Source: Planctomycetota bacterium
Lineage (GTDB): Bacteria > Planctomycetota > Phycisphaerae > Phycisphaerales > Phycisphaeraceae
Assembly: GCA_016350165.1 (NCBI GenBank)
Contig: CP066225.1
Span: 3,782,001-3,846,000 of the forward strand
Direction of reading: 5' to 3'
DNA length: 64,000 bases
The first letter of the stretch is position 1; every line of letters starts with the position of its first letter. The notes under the pieces are model-generated. The model was given only the letters and a program-made list of their open reading frames with translations. It was not told the origin of the DNA and did not search any database. A program made the position numbers and the translations under genes. Of the stretch, positions 41,658-49,623 are shown in pieces.

Positions 41658-42698
41658 GTGATAAGGATGAGTTGCATAAGGTGTCTAGGCGTATTGGTTG
41701 GGATGCTTGCTGTATCAAGCGTGTTGAATGCCGATCTTGTGTTACACAATGACTCATTTGCGAATATATCAGGAAGTGCATATGAGGATTATGCAAGTCC
41801 AAGTCAAAACGGCGATCGGCCAAAATTAAAGCATGAAGGTAGTAACGGAACTGCAAATTGGTCGGCTGATATCACGGGTGATGATGGGGTGGTCTATGAT
41901 GCCTATGTAGTGATTAGAATCTATTACACCGATCCATCGGAACAGGGGCCGGATTATGATACAACTGCACCTATTTATCTAACTACAAAAAATACTGATT
42001 TTACATTTAAACTCGGCGATGAAACTTTTACTTGGAATTATGGGGCTAAGCCAAATATTCCGGGTGGAGAAGGTAGAACGATAACGCAGTCGCAAGGGCA
42101 AATAAAAATTGAAATGACTAAGAGGTATGGGTCAAACGATGCTCTAGAAGCTTCTTTGGATGTAACTACAGTCGCAACTGGTGAAGAAACGGGGACGAGG
42201 TTTGGTACACAGCCTATCCGGTTTGAAGTGAATGTATTAGCACAGCCTTCTGACGACCAAGAAACACCACCAGATGAGGGTGGGATACCACCAGATAACG
42301 GTGGAGGTAATCCAGACCCACCAAATGGGGGAGGGGGTACAACACCACCAGACCCACCCTCAGATGATGGTGATGATGAAGTGACGCCACCTGCAGAAGT
42401 TCCCGAGACAGGTATTGAGTGCTTGGATTTGCTAATAGAAGAGATGAAAGAGTCATATCTTGGAGATTTTGAAAATCTTACCATTAGCGGCGATCGGGAA
42501 TATGCCATAGAAATTGAATTTGAAATGCCGGTTACTGAGGAAAAATGGAGCGTGCATGTCTCGACTAAGCCGGATAGTGACAACATGTTTTATAAGGAAC
42601 TTGAGACTGTGAGGCTATGGGGGAAAGCGATTCTAAAAGTGGTTGCATCGTTTAGTTTTTTGATGGCGGTTATAAGAGCTTTGAGGCAGAGTTTATGA
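41658..42698 (+). CDS. pIII-like adhesin/minor coat protein
   Basis: 346 residues (GTG start; ATG three codons later possible). Signal peptide ending V-L-N-A (about residue 23), an N-terminal beta-rich domain (24-190), a Pro/Gly/Asp-rich linker (about 195-255, repeats of P-P-D and G-G-G), and a C-terminal domain ending in a hydrophobic helix and R-A-L-R-Q-S-L. This is the layout of inovirus pIII, which binds the host receptor with its N domains and closes the virion with its C domain. The receptor is unknown. The TGA overlaps the next ATG (ATGA). Confidence 0.75.
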   Translation: MIRMSCIRCLGVLVGMLAVSSVLNADLVLHNDSFANISGSAYEDYASPSQNGDRPKLKHEGSNGTANWSADITGDDGVVYDAYVVIRIYYTDPSEQGPDYDTTAPIYLTTKNTDFTFKLGDETFTWNYGAKPNIPGGEGRTITQSQGQIKIEMTKRYGSNDALEASLDVTTVATGEETGTRFGTQPIRFEVNVLAQPSDDQETPPDEGGIPPDNGGGNPDPPNGGGGTTPPDPPSDDGDDEVTPPAEVPETGIECLDLLIEEMKESYLGDFENLTISGDREYAIEIEFEMPVTEEKWSVHVSTKPDSDNMFYKELETVRLWGKAILKVVASFSFLMAVIRALRQSL

Positions 42699-42799
42699 TT
42701 AAGTATTTAATAATAATCATTGTGCTGTTGATAGATGTGTTGTTGATCTATGCGGGTGTTAGATGGATGACAGGAGGTTGCGGATGTATACCACATTAG
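42695..42799 (+). CDS. pVII/pIX-like phage peptide (34 aa)
   Basis: Starts in an ATGA overlap with the adhesin stop. M-I-K-Y-L-I-I-I-I-V-L-L-I-D-V-L-L-I-Y is a single helix followed by a short tail. Size and place between pIII-like and pVI-like genes fit the tiny minor coat proteins of filamentous phages (32-33 residues in the Ff group). It overlaps the start of the following gene by 16 bases. Confidence 0.55.
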   Translation: MIKYLIIIIVLLIDVLLIYAGVRWMTGGCGCIPH

Positions 42800-43086
42800 C
42801 AGAAGTGTCTGATGAGCCGTCATGGTGGATTCAGATGATATACGATGCTTTGGAGTTTACATTCTGCAATTTTGTAGATGCTTTGAAGCCTATTTTGTTG
42901 TGGATTATTGAGCAGATACCAGTAGAAATAGCTGAAGGTATTGATTCGATTGTTTATTGGTTGGATGTTCTTGAGTATTGGATACCTATTAATTTTTCAT
43001 TGGGTTTAATCGTTGCGTATTTATTGTTGATCGTGGTTTATTACATCGTGATGATTGTGATAAAAATCTGCCCATTCATTGGATAA
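42784..43086 (+). CDS. pVI-like minor coat protein
   Basis: 100 residues from the ATG at 42784, which follows AGGAGG; a longer frame from 42763 has no such site. Acidic head, a W-W-containing helix, and strongly hydrophobic segments (about 30-45 and 72-95) ending I-C-P-F-I-G. Position directly before the Zot gene and after pIII fits pVI, which sits at the adhesin end of the virion. Confidence 0.65.
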   Translation: MYTTLAEVSDEPSWWIQMIYDALEFTFCNFVDALKPILLWIIEQIPVEIAEGIDSIVYWLDVLEYWIPINFSLGLIVAYLLLIVVYYIVMIVIKICPFIG

Positions 43087-43090
43087 ACAG

Positions 43091-44455
43091 ATGCAAGTAA
43101 TTGAAGAAGTCATTTTATACACTACGGGGACTCCGGGAAGCGGTAAAACTTTCTACAGATGCGCAAGATATTTGGTTGATCATGTGTTGCCGGATACGGA
43201 TATGTATTTTATATCCAACTATCCAATAGGAAGGGTGGATGAAGGGACTACGCATGTACCAAACTATGAGGGTGAGCGCTACATAGATCGAATTGCTAAA
43301 TATGTAGCGAAGAAGACAAAAAAACCAGAAGAAGAGTATTTAAATCGGTTAGAGGTGATCCCTGAGGATGAATTAGATAAGTGGAAGACTGGTCATAGTG
43401 GGCCGTGGTTGTACTTTGCAGACAGGGAATTTGAAGATGTTTATTTAGCATTAGATGAAATACATGAATATTGTGGTAGGCACCACGATGCACAGCATAG
43501 AAAGAAATGGCAAAATTGGATTTCACAGATTCGACATGAGGGGGTTGGTCATTTCGAATTCGTTACACAATCACCTGAAAAAGTAGCAAAGGAGATGGGT
43601 TGGGATACAGGGATAAGGATGAGGGTGATTGGTTGCGGGGATTTGAAAGATAGATTGTTTGGTATTAAATGGCTCTATTGGTGGGAGCTATTTGCAATGA
43701 TTTCAGGGCATTATATCAAAACGTCCTTGTTACTCACCCAGAAGAAAGATGATCGAACGTGGAGAACAATCGACGTAGAGAAGATTAAGTTAGATTCATT
43801 TTATTTTCAGTTCTATGACACGCATAGTAAATCGGGTAATAAGAAACAGGCGAAGAGTGCAAAAAAATATGAGTATCAGAAGCGAACGAAGTTAGGTTTA
43901 TTGTGGTGGTTTATTAAAAAAAATCTTAAACCTCTATCAATCCGAGTTTTTGTATTAGCTGTGTTGTGGTGGCTCTCGTTTGGAGGTGGTGTAAGCTGGA
44001 TGATGGATACTGTGCATATGAGGCTATACAAGGTGATGGGGATGGAGCCTCCGGGGAAGAAAGAAGTGTTGACACCAGAACAGAAGGTTGAAAGAGAAGT
44101 AAGCGAGAAAGTTGATGTTAAAACTAAGCGTATGAATGCGACGATTGAGAGCTTGAAATTACAGTTAGAGCAAGAGTCTGAAAGCAGGCTGGAGTTTGAG
44201 GGGTATTTGAGGGGTTTGTCACAAGTGATGGCGATTGGAGAGGGATACGTGGTGTTTAGGGATGGTGGTTTATACAGTGAAGGCGATTTAATCGAGACAG
44301 GATATTACGATGGTAAGCGGATTAAAGCGATTGAGTTTAAAAAGCGTGTTTGTCGTCTTGACGATGGGACTGTGTTGCGTTTGTTTGGTGACAGGTTGCG
44401 CAGAAGTGAAGAAGAGGCAAAGCAGCCACAATCTAGGCGTTCCGGAATTAAATGA
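43091..44455 (+). CDS. Zot/pI-type assembly ATPase
   Basis: 454 residues. Walker A G-T-P-G-S-G-K-T near residue 13 and a Walker B-like L-A-L-D-E-I-H-E-Y near 120 define the N-terminal ATPase typical of inovirus pI/Zot. A membrane helix (about 285-310, V-F-V-L-A-V-L-W-W-L-S-F-G) separates it from a periplasmic part with a coiled coil (about 330-375). pI drives extrusion of the phage through the inner membrane and contacts the pIV secretin. A TTG four codons upstream is an alternative start. Its last 146 bases also encode the start of the secretin in another frame. Confidence 0.9.
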   Translation: MQVIEEVILYTTGTPGSGKTFYRCARYLVDHVLPDTDMYFISNYPIGRVDEGTTHVPNYEGERYIDRIAKYVAKKTKKPEEEYLNRLEVIPEDELDKWKTGHSGPWLYFADREFEDVYLALDEIHEYCGRHHDAQHRKKWQNWISQIRHEGVGHFEFVTQSPEKVAKEMGWDTGIRMRVIGCGDLKDRLFGIKWLYWWELFAMISGHYIKTSLLLTQKKDDRTWRTIDVEKIKLDSFYFQFYDTHSKSGNKKQAKSAKKYEYQKRTKLGLLWWFIKKNLKPLSIRVFVLAVLWWLSFGGGVSWMMDTVHMRLYKVMGMEPPGKKEVLTPEQKVEREVSEKVDVKTKRMNATIESLKLQLEQESESRLEFEGYLRGLSQVMAIGEGYVVFRDGGLYSEGDLIETGYYDGKRIKAIEFKKRVCRLDDGTVLRLFGDRLRRSEEEAKQPQSRRSGIK

Positions 44456-45566
44456 TGTTTACCTAGAATTAGAAGAAGCGGTTAAGCAAGAGTCTGAAAT
44501 TGCACAAGAAAAAGAGCAGAAGTTAGTAACTTATTCGTGTGATGATATGCCGTTTTCAATGTTCGCTAGGTTTGTGTCAGATACTACGGGTGTATCAATT
44601 ATTGCGGATGTGTCACTGTATGAGAAGCGTATCGATTTGGATGTTGTGGGTGTTGAGTTAGATGAGTTGCTGTCCAATGTTGCAAGGGCATTGGGGACTG
44701 AGATTACTAGGTCGGGGAATTTATATTTTGTGGGTGAGCTTCGACCTGAGGATAGGGCTGTGATGGTTCGTAAGGTGGTAAGGTTAAAGCGTGATGAGTT
44801 GAGGCAAGCTGTAGGGTTGATGCTGTCAGATAATGGAAAGGCGGCCACGTATGATGATGGCTTGGTCGTTGTAGCTGATAAGATTCAGGTGATCACTCGT
44901 ATTCAACAGATGTTGCAAAGTATTGAAGTTGCGGAGATTGATACATGGGTTGTTCAGTTGTATCTGATCTCGGTCGGTGATCGCCAAGAGTCTGAGGTAG
45001 GCGTGGATTTGAAACCGGTTGCGGATATGTCGTTTGCTTTTGCAACAGCATCAGCGGACGTATACAGCGGCGTGAAGATGTTAACGAGCTTACAGGCGAT
45101 TTTGAAGGCAACACGCGAGATAGAGGATATGAGCGTGGTTGCACAACCTCTCTTCGTTTTGACTGATGGTAAATCTTCAAAGATTCGAGATGCACAGGAT
45201 ATTCCTGTCCCAAAGAAGGCGATTACAGATGCGGGTACGGTTTCGACAACAGGTTATGAGAATGTGAGTGTGGGTTTGGAAGTAGAAACAACTGTGAGAG
45301 ATGTTGGTGAGCGTCGTGCAATGTTGGACGTGAAAGTAGAGTTGTCTGATTTGGTGGGATATGTCGATCAGATTGCACCGATTAAGAAGACACAAAATTA
45401 TGAAACTTCTCTTGTGATCAATTCCGGCGGCGTTTACATGATTGGTGAGCTTCAACAAGATAAGACAGTGAACACAAAGAGTTCGATTTTGCAGACAGTA
45501 AGAAAGCAGGAAGTAAAGAGTAATGTGATTCAAGTTTGGGCAAGAGCATATAAGATTGTGAGGTAA
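44310..45566 (+). CDS. Phage secretin (pIV-like), lipoprotein
   Basis: 418 residues. The N terminus is a lipoprotein signal ending L-V-T-G-Cys (Cys30), then N0-like (about 60-125) and N1-like (about 130-205) modules and a C-terminal secretin domain with V-G-V-D-L, V-A-Q-P-L-F-V-L and V-S-V-G-L-E-V. pIV forms the outer-membrane channel through which the phage leaves. The start at 44310 (AGGA upstream) lies inside the Zot gene; any later Met would lose the signal, so the overlap is real. Many inoviruses borrow a host secretin; this one brings its own. Confidence 0.85.
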   Translation: MVSGLKRLSLKSVFVVLTMGLCCVCLVTGCAEVKKRQSSHNLGVPELNDVYLELEEAVKQESEIAQEKEQKLVTYSCDDMPFSMFARFVSDTTGVSIIADVSLYEKRIDLDVVGVELDELLSNVARALGTEITRSGNLYFVGELRPEDRAVMVRKVVRLKRDELRQAVGLMLSDNGKAATYDDGLVVVADKIQVITRIQQMLQSIEVAEIDTWVVQLYLISVGDRQESEVGVDLKPVADMSFAFATASADVYSGVKMLTSLQAILKATREIEDMSVVAQPLFVLTDGKSSKIRDAQDIPVPKKAITDAGTVSTTGYENVSVGLEVETTVRDVGERRAMLDVKVELSDLVGYVDQIAPIKKTQNYETSLVINSGGVYMIGELQQDKTVNTKSSILQTVRKQEVKSNVIQVWARAYKIVR

Positions 45567-45836
45567 ATGATGGATTTTGATTTGGTTAAAGAGTTGACGG
45601 ATTTAGCAGTTAATGAGTTAGGGGGAGTGGTTTTAATATTGATATTGGGAGGTGTAGTGCTGATTGTGGCAGATTATGTGAGAGAGAGGATGTTTAAAGG
45701 TGAGTTTGTTGAAGATAGAATGACACGATCGCAGATTATGAGAGCAAGAAGAAACGGTGAGCAGATATTTGTATCAGATAAGAAAGACGAGATAGGGGCG
45801 TTTTATGTTGCCAGAGAGAAGAAAGGGCTCTGGTAA
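45567..45836 (+). CDS. Phage membrane protein of unknown function (89 aa)
   Basis: Follows the secretin stop directly (TAA-ATG). A short acidic head, one hydrophobic helix (about 19-36, G-G-V-V-L-I-L-I-L-G-G-V-V-L-I-V) and a 50-residue charged cytoplasmic-type tail rich in Arg, Lys and Glu. Last gene of the structural operon. No family recognised. Confidence 0.6.
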   Translation: MMDFDLVKELTDLAVNELGGVVLILILGGVVLIVADYVRERMFKGEFVEDRMTRSQIMRARRNGEQIFVSDKKDEIGAFYVAREKKGLW

Positions 45837-45885
45837 CAAGAGGCTGATAGGTGGTGTAGATTAAATGCGAAAACAATATAAAGGT

Positions 45886-45928
45886 TAAAGTGGTATGTAT
45901 ATATTGCGATATATTTAGTACCACTTTA
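45886..45928 (+). terminator. Hairpin after the phage structural operon
   Basis: A perfect 10-bp stem TAAAGTGGTA/TACCACTTTA (45886-45895, 45919-45928) enclosing an AT-rich inner part that can pair further (TATATA/GATATA). It is followed by TTAATTTAATT rather than a pure T-run. Terminator or packaging-type hairpin. Confidence 0.5.
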
Positions 45929-45952
45929 TTAATTTAATTGTTAGATAAAGTG

Positions 45953-46005
45953 GGAGATTGGATCAGCTCTCCTGGACGAGCTGAAGCCTGGACAAACGGA
46001 TCTCC
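45953..46005 (+). ncRNA. Candidate structured RNA element before the integrase gene
   Basis: An outer stem GGAGAT (45953-45958) with ATCTCC (46000-46005) and an inner stem CAGCTC (45964-45969) with GAGCTG (45978-45983), with CTGGAC repeated in the inner loop and again before the outer stem closes. Conserved-looking unpaired segments between the stems suggest a small folded RNA. Class unknown. Confidence 0.4.
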
Positions 46006-46094
46006 GCGGGATACGTAAATAACGTTAAATCATTGGGTTACAAAATCGAGTTTCGGAGGTAGTTGTGAAAACCTGAAAAACGCGATTTTAAACG

Positions 46095-47009
46095 TTGTTA
46101 AATAAAAATATAAAAAAGTGGGCAAAAGAAAAAATGTATTTATATGAGTTGATTGAAAAGTATAAAGAATATGCATTAGATTGTTACGTTGGAAGGGATG
46201 GGAAACCGACTAATGAATTTAAGTCTATAAGACAGGTATTGAGTCAGTTAAATGACTACTATCCAATGATTAGAGCTTCGCGTTTAAGGCCGTTAAAAGT
46301 CATTGAATTTAGAGATGATTTGATCGAGCGAGATAATACGATTGAAACGATTAATGATAAGGTTTCGAGAATCAAAAGAATGTATCGTTATGCTTGTGAA
46401 AGGGAATATGTAGATTCAGAAGTTTTTGTTGCTGTAAATTCGGTGACACCATTAAAACCGGGTAGATGTAGGGCGAGGGCAAATAAAAAGGTTAACCCAG
46501 TAGATTGGAAACGATTGAGAGCAGTGTTAAGAGTGTCAAACGATCAGTTACAGCGGATGATTAGAGTGCATTACTTAACAGGGATGAGGCCGACTGAATT
46601 TTTTGAAATGAAGTGGCAAGATTTGAAGATACAGAATGATGTTGCGTTGTATGTGCCAGAGGATCATAAAACCAGTTATTTAAAGAAAAAGCGGTATATC
46701 GTTTTTGGTCCAAGGGTAATTAAATTGTTGGGTTCTAATCAGCGTATAGGGTATGTGTTCAAAACTAAGTACGGTACGTCTTACAACAAGTATTCGTATC
46801 GTAGAGAGATTGTGAGAGCGTGTGAGCGTGCAGGGGTTGAGAAATTTACACCTCGGCAATTGCGTCATAATTCCGCTACACGCTTTTGTCGGCGGTTTGG
46901 AATTAGTGTTGCGAAGGAGTTACTGGGGCATGAAACAGAAGCGATGACACGTATTTACGTTGAAGACAATGTCAGGGGCCTTCTGGATTATGCAAGGCAG
47001 GCAGTTTGA
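46095..47009 (+). CDS. Tyrosine recombinase (phage integrase)
   Basis: 304 residues from a TTG (ATG at 46134 gives 291; no clear ribosome site for either). N-terminal SAM-like arm/core-binding domain (about 10-110), then the catalytic domain: Arg in L-T-G-M-R-P-T-E, R-Q-L-R-H in the second box with Arg where most family members have the first His, G-H-E-T, and the nucleophile Tyr in R-I-Y-V-E-D. It lies 117 bases from attR and is the obvious agent of insertion into tRNA-Val. On the same strand as the structural genes. Confidence 0.9.
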   Translation: MLNKNIKKWAKEKMYLYELIEKYKEYALDCYVGRDGKPTNEFKSIRQVLSQLNDYYPMIRASRLRPLKVIEFRDDLIERDNTIETINDKVSRIKRMYRYACEREYVDSEVFVAVNSVTPLKPGRCRARANKKVNPVDWKRLRAVLRVSNDQLQRMIRVHYLTGMRPTEFFEMKWQDLKIQNDVALYVPEDHKTSYLKKKRYIVFGPRVIKLLGSNQRIGYVFKTKYGTSYNKYSYRREIVRACERAGVEKFTPRQLRHNSATRFCRRFGISVAKELLGHETEAMTRIYVEDNVRGLLDYARQAV

Positions 47010-47126
47010 TTTTTCCACAATCTCAGAAAAAACGTTTGCGCTTATTGTGACATTAGTGTATATTTACGTTTGTCTGCTATATCTAGGAAATATTTCAGAC
47101 AAAATTTATGGGTTTTATGGTAGCCT

Positions 47127-47173
47127 CTCGTTTACACCGAGTAGGTCACTGGTTCGAGTCCAGTATCGCCCAT
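47127..47173 (+). repeat. attR, 47-bp direct repeat of tRNA-Val 3' end
   Basis: Identical to 37882-37928. It is the original chromosomal 3' part of tRNA-Val, displaced by insertion of the phage, and it still carries its original terminator next to it. Confidence 0.95.
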
Positions 47174-47182
47174 TAATAAAAA

Positions 47183-47210
47183 AACTCCTGATTCAGTCAG
47201 GAGTTTTTTT
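47183..47210 (+). terminator. Original tRNA-Val terminator, displaced
   Basis: Stem AACTCCTGA/TCAGGAGTT (47183-47191, 47197-47205), 5-base loop, seven T, ten bases after attR. Confidence 0.85.
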
Positions 47211-47304
47211 ATGCCCATATCCAATTCGCAATTTCCATAGACGCCATCTTCAGCATCGCGATAATAGAATCGGTTCATATCGACAAATATCCGGAGGTCG
47301 TGCT

Positions 47305-48876
47305 GTGTTATCCAACCGCTGGCATAAACTACTTTATACTATCCTGCTTTTGTGTCTGTTCACTTTTACCCCGCTATCCGCAGCCACAATCAATCTTCAA
47401 TATGACTCAAGCCTTAATCTCACCCACCCCGCGATCCATATCCTCCCATACTCAGAAACCTATCGCACTTACAATCTTCCTAATAAAACAGATAGCATTT
47501 TTCTCAACAACAATCTCACGACTACTGTCAGCAACGGTACCTACAGCATGGCGCTCACCCAAGTCTCCGCCAACACCATCATCTCACTTCGATCAAAAAA
47601 CATTACCGTCCAGGACAACGATCAAACCGTCATCTTCAAACAAACAACAATCCCACTTCAAATCAAAGCCAAGTCAGGCGATCTCCAAATCCATGCAATC
47701 TTTATCCGTGCATTAGATGATTCAGAAATACTCACATGGAATAACCCAGATATTTCACAAACTCAAATACCTAAACTCATCATCACGCCCGGCCAAGACT
47801 ACCAGCTCATCATCAAAGGCACATTCAATAATATCCCGCTTTACTACTACACAAAACTATCACGTGCAAGAAAAAACACTGTAGAAATAGACTCAAAACG
47901 ACTCAACTACCTCAAATTTAAAATCAATGAGCGTTCGCCACTGCACATCTACGCACATCTCGACCTTAATCTCATGTCCGAAACCATCACCCTCAATCTC
48001 GATGCATCACCAGAACTCTACACCAATCGCCGATATCTCGAAGCTTCCTACCGCATCACACTCGCTCACCTGAAAACCGTTAACTTCGGCATCAAATCAA
48101 TCCGGGCTCAGCGTAAAACCGAAGTCGTTCTCGGCGGCAGATGGAAACCACACGCATGGGTTGAAGCCATGAAAAAGAAAAAAAGTGGCAAATACGTCTA
48201 CCCCATCTATCACAAACTTCTCGTCACCGATGAATCAGGTTGTATCCTTGACTACAACCAACTCGAAGACGCAGGCATCCAATACGAGATCGTTGGCAAG
48301 AACCCAAATGTTCAACTCCCCGAAGATTACGTCGATGATAAAATCTGGACCAACCAGAAAATCATGGCCGACTTTAAATGTAAAGTTTCATCAACAACGT
48401 CAGTCGTCCCAACAGGCGATATCCCAATTGAGCGTATTTTTACCTATAAAACAAGGCACTTTGAAAACAAAGTTCCCGCACCACTCCAGATGTGTTCACG
48501 CATGTACATGACCAAAGCCGAAGTCGCATACAATCACACCAAACCACTCGCCGAATACCCCGGCTCTGGCAAAATTCGTGTTTTACTCATTACCAACCCC
48601 AGCGGCGCAAAAGGCGGTTGGCGCGGTAAACGTCTTGGTAAAAAGAACGGCCACATCTCCATGCCCGCAAAACACTTCTTCCAAAAACGCAGTTACCAAG
48701 CTCGCGTCCCTCATCTCCAACATGAAATTTTCCATACCTACGGCCACAGTCACGGCGACGATGAGGCCATGAAAGCATTCAAAGCTCTCGAACGTCAAAC
48801 CATTGCGCATTGGGAAGCATACGCCAAAACAAAAGTCCTTGAACCAGAATTTCTCCCGCCACTGATCTACAGATAA
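47305..48876 (+). CDS. Secreted metzincin-like metallopeptidase
   Basis: 523 residues from the GTG at 47305, which has GGAGG seven bases upstream; the frame runs further upstream through attR but that part is not coding. Signal peptide ending T-P-L-S-A (residue 25), a long beta-rich region, and near residue 470 the zinc signature HEIFHTYGHSHGD, which matches HExxHxxGxxH of metzincins. Secreted zinc peptidases of this class degrade proteins outside the cell. No pro-domain cysteine switch is obvious. It is the first host gene right of the prophage and does not belong to it. Confidence 0.7.
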   Translation: MLSNRWHKLLYTILLLCLFTFTPLSAATINLQYDSSLNLTHPAIHILPYSETYRTYNLPNKTDSIFLNNNLTTTVSNGTYSMALTQVSANTIISLRSKNITVQDNDQTVIFKQTTIPLQIKAKSGDLQIHAIFIRALDDSEILTWNNPDISQTQIPKLIITPGQDYQLIIKGTFNNIPLYYYTKLSRARKNTVEIDSKRLNYLKFKINERSPLHIYAHLDLNLMSETITLNLDASPELYTNRRYLEASYRITLAHLKTVNFGIKSIRAQRKTEVVLGGRWKPHAWVEAMKKKKSGKYVYPIYHKLLVTDESGCILDYNQLEDAGIQYEIVGKNPNVQLPEDYVDDKIWTNQKIMADFKCKVSSTTSVVPTGDIPIERIFTYKTRHFENKVPAPLQMCSRMYMTKAEVAYNHTKPLAEYPGSGKIRVLLITNPSGAKGGWRGKRLGKKNGHISMPAKHFFQKRSYQARVPHLQHEIFHTYGHSHGDDEAMKAFKALERQTIAHWEAYAKTKVLEPEFLPPLIYR

Positions 48877-49027
48877 CCTATCTTTCAAGCCGCAATTCTT
48901 CCAAACCGATTACGTCTATAATAGCCAAAACACAGATCACCCAAATATCGGTGGCATAGGCTTTTGAGAATCGATATGATTCTATTTCAAAATCGTAGCT
49001 CTAATATGCGAATAGGATGTATTGCAC

Positions 49028-49612
49028 GTGACTGAGCGTCTTAAAAATGAACTGGACAATATCTGGGCCAAGCTCCAGCAAGCTGGCGTCGGTACAGGTG
49101 ATCACAATGATCCCAACCAACGTCTTGGCGTCCTCGTCCCCATCGGCATGATCGGTTCAGGTAAAACCACTGTCGCAAAGTACTTCCTTGAAAAAGGTTG
49201 GCTCATGGCTTACGAGGATCTACTCATCCGCTCATTCCACGGCGGCGAATACGATTATCTCAACTCACTCAAATACCATTACCTCAATATCATGGCCGAC
49301 GTCGCAGCTTACTGGATCGGGCAGGGCTATTCAGCGATTACCGATTCAACAAACCATACAAAAGAGCGTCGTAAAAACGTCATAGAACGGCTTGCCCAAG
49401 TACGAGGCCGAGACTCTATTTATGTTATAGGTATTGAAATGCCCAAGATGGATGCCGCTTTTCATGCCAACATGCGTATTGGCACCAACACTCGTGGTTA
49501 TGCTGTTGAGCGTTGGAAGAATGTTGCAGCCGAGCACGATGCAGAATATGAAGCATTAACCGATGATGAAGGCTTTGATCTGGTTGTTCATCTTCCGAAT
49601 GTTTTCAGCTAA
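49028..49612 (+). CDS. P-loop kinase (AAA_33/polynucleotide-kinase-like)
   Basis: 194 residues from a GTG at 49028 with AGGATG upstream (a TTG two codons earlier is also open). Walker A is G-M-I-G-S-G-K-T-T near residue 40; A-I-T-D-S-T-N near 107 is the usual second motif of the polynucleotide-kinase-like group (D-S/T-N), and R-R-K-N/R-I-G-T-N-T-R provide arginines for a lid. It should phosphorylate a small molecule or nucleic acid end; the substrate is unknown. The stop codon TAA is in a dispersed palindrome. Confidence 0.75.
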   Translation: MTERLKNELDNIWAKLQQAGVGTGDHNDPNQRLGVLVPIGMIGSGKTTVAKYFLEKGWLMAYEDLLIRSFHGGEYDYLNSLKYHYLNIMADVAAYWIGQGYSAITDSTNHTKERRKNVIERLAQVRGRDSIYVIGIEMPKMDAAFHANMRIGTNTRGYAVERWKNVAAEHDAEYEALTDDEGFDLVVHLPNVFS

Positions 49613-49623
49613 TCAACGATTAG
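49609..49623 (+). repeat. Dispersed stop-codon palindrome at the kinase gene
   Basis: CTAATCAACGATTAG, perfect. The TAA (49610-49612) is the stop codon of the kinase gene. Confidence 0.85.

Larger units (their letters stand above)
37882..47173 (+). mobile_element. Integrated filamentous phage (inovirus-like prophage), 9.2 kb
   Basis: Bounded by 47-bp repeats of the tRNA-Val 3' end. Gene order on the plus strand: small membrane proteins, SSB-like protein, HUH Rep, small membrane protein, PEP-CTERM protein, two coat-like proteins, small protein, pIII-like adhesin, 34-aa pVII/pIX-like peptide, pVI-like protein, Zot/pI ATPase, secretin, small protein, tyrosine recombinase beside attR. This is the replication-structure-assembly order of inoviruses. 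All frames are open, so it may be functional. No repressor gene is seen. Confidence 0.9.

Noticed and set aside
45886-45928. Hairpin as recombination (dif/Xer) site of the phage
   Set aside because: The 47-bp tRNA repeats and the dedicated integrase explain integration fully, and the hairpin has no second copy.
46960-47304. Upstream extension of the metallopeptidase frame through attR and the integrase end
   Set aside because: Overlaps the integrase stop, the tRNA fragment and a terminator; a GTG with GGAGG at 47305 followed by a signal peptide is the convincing start.
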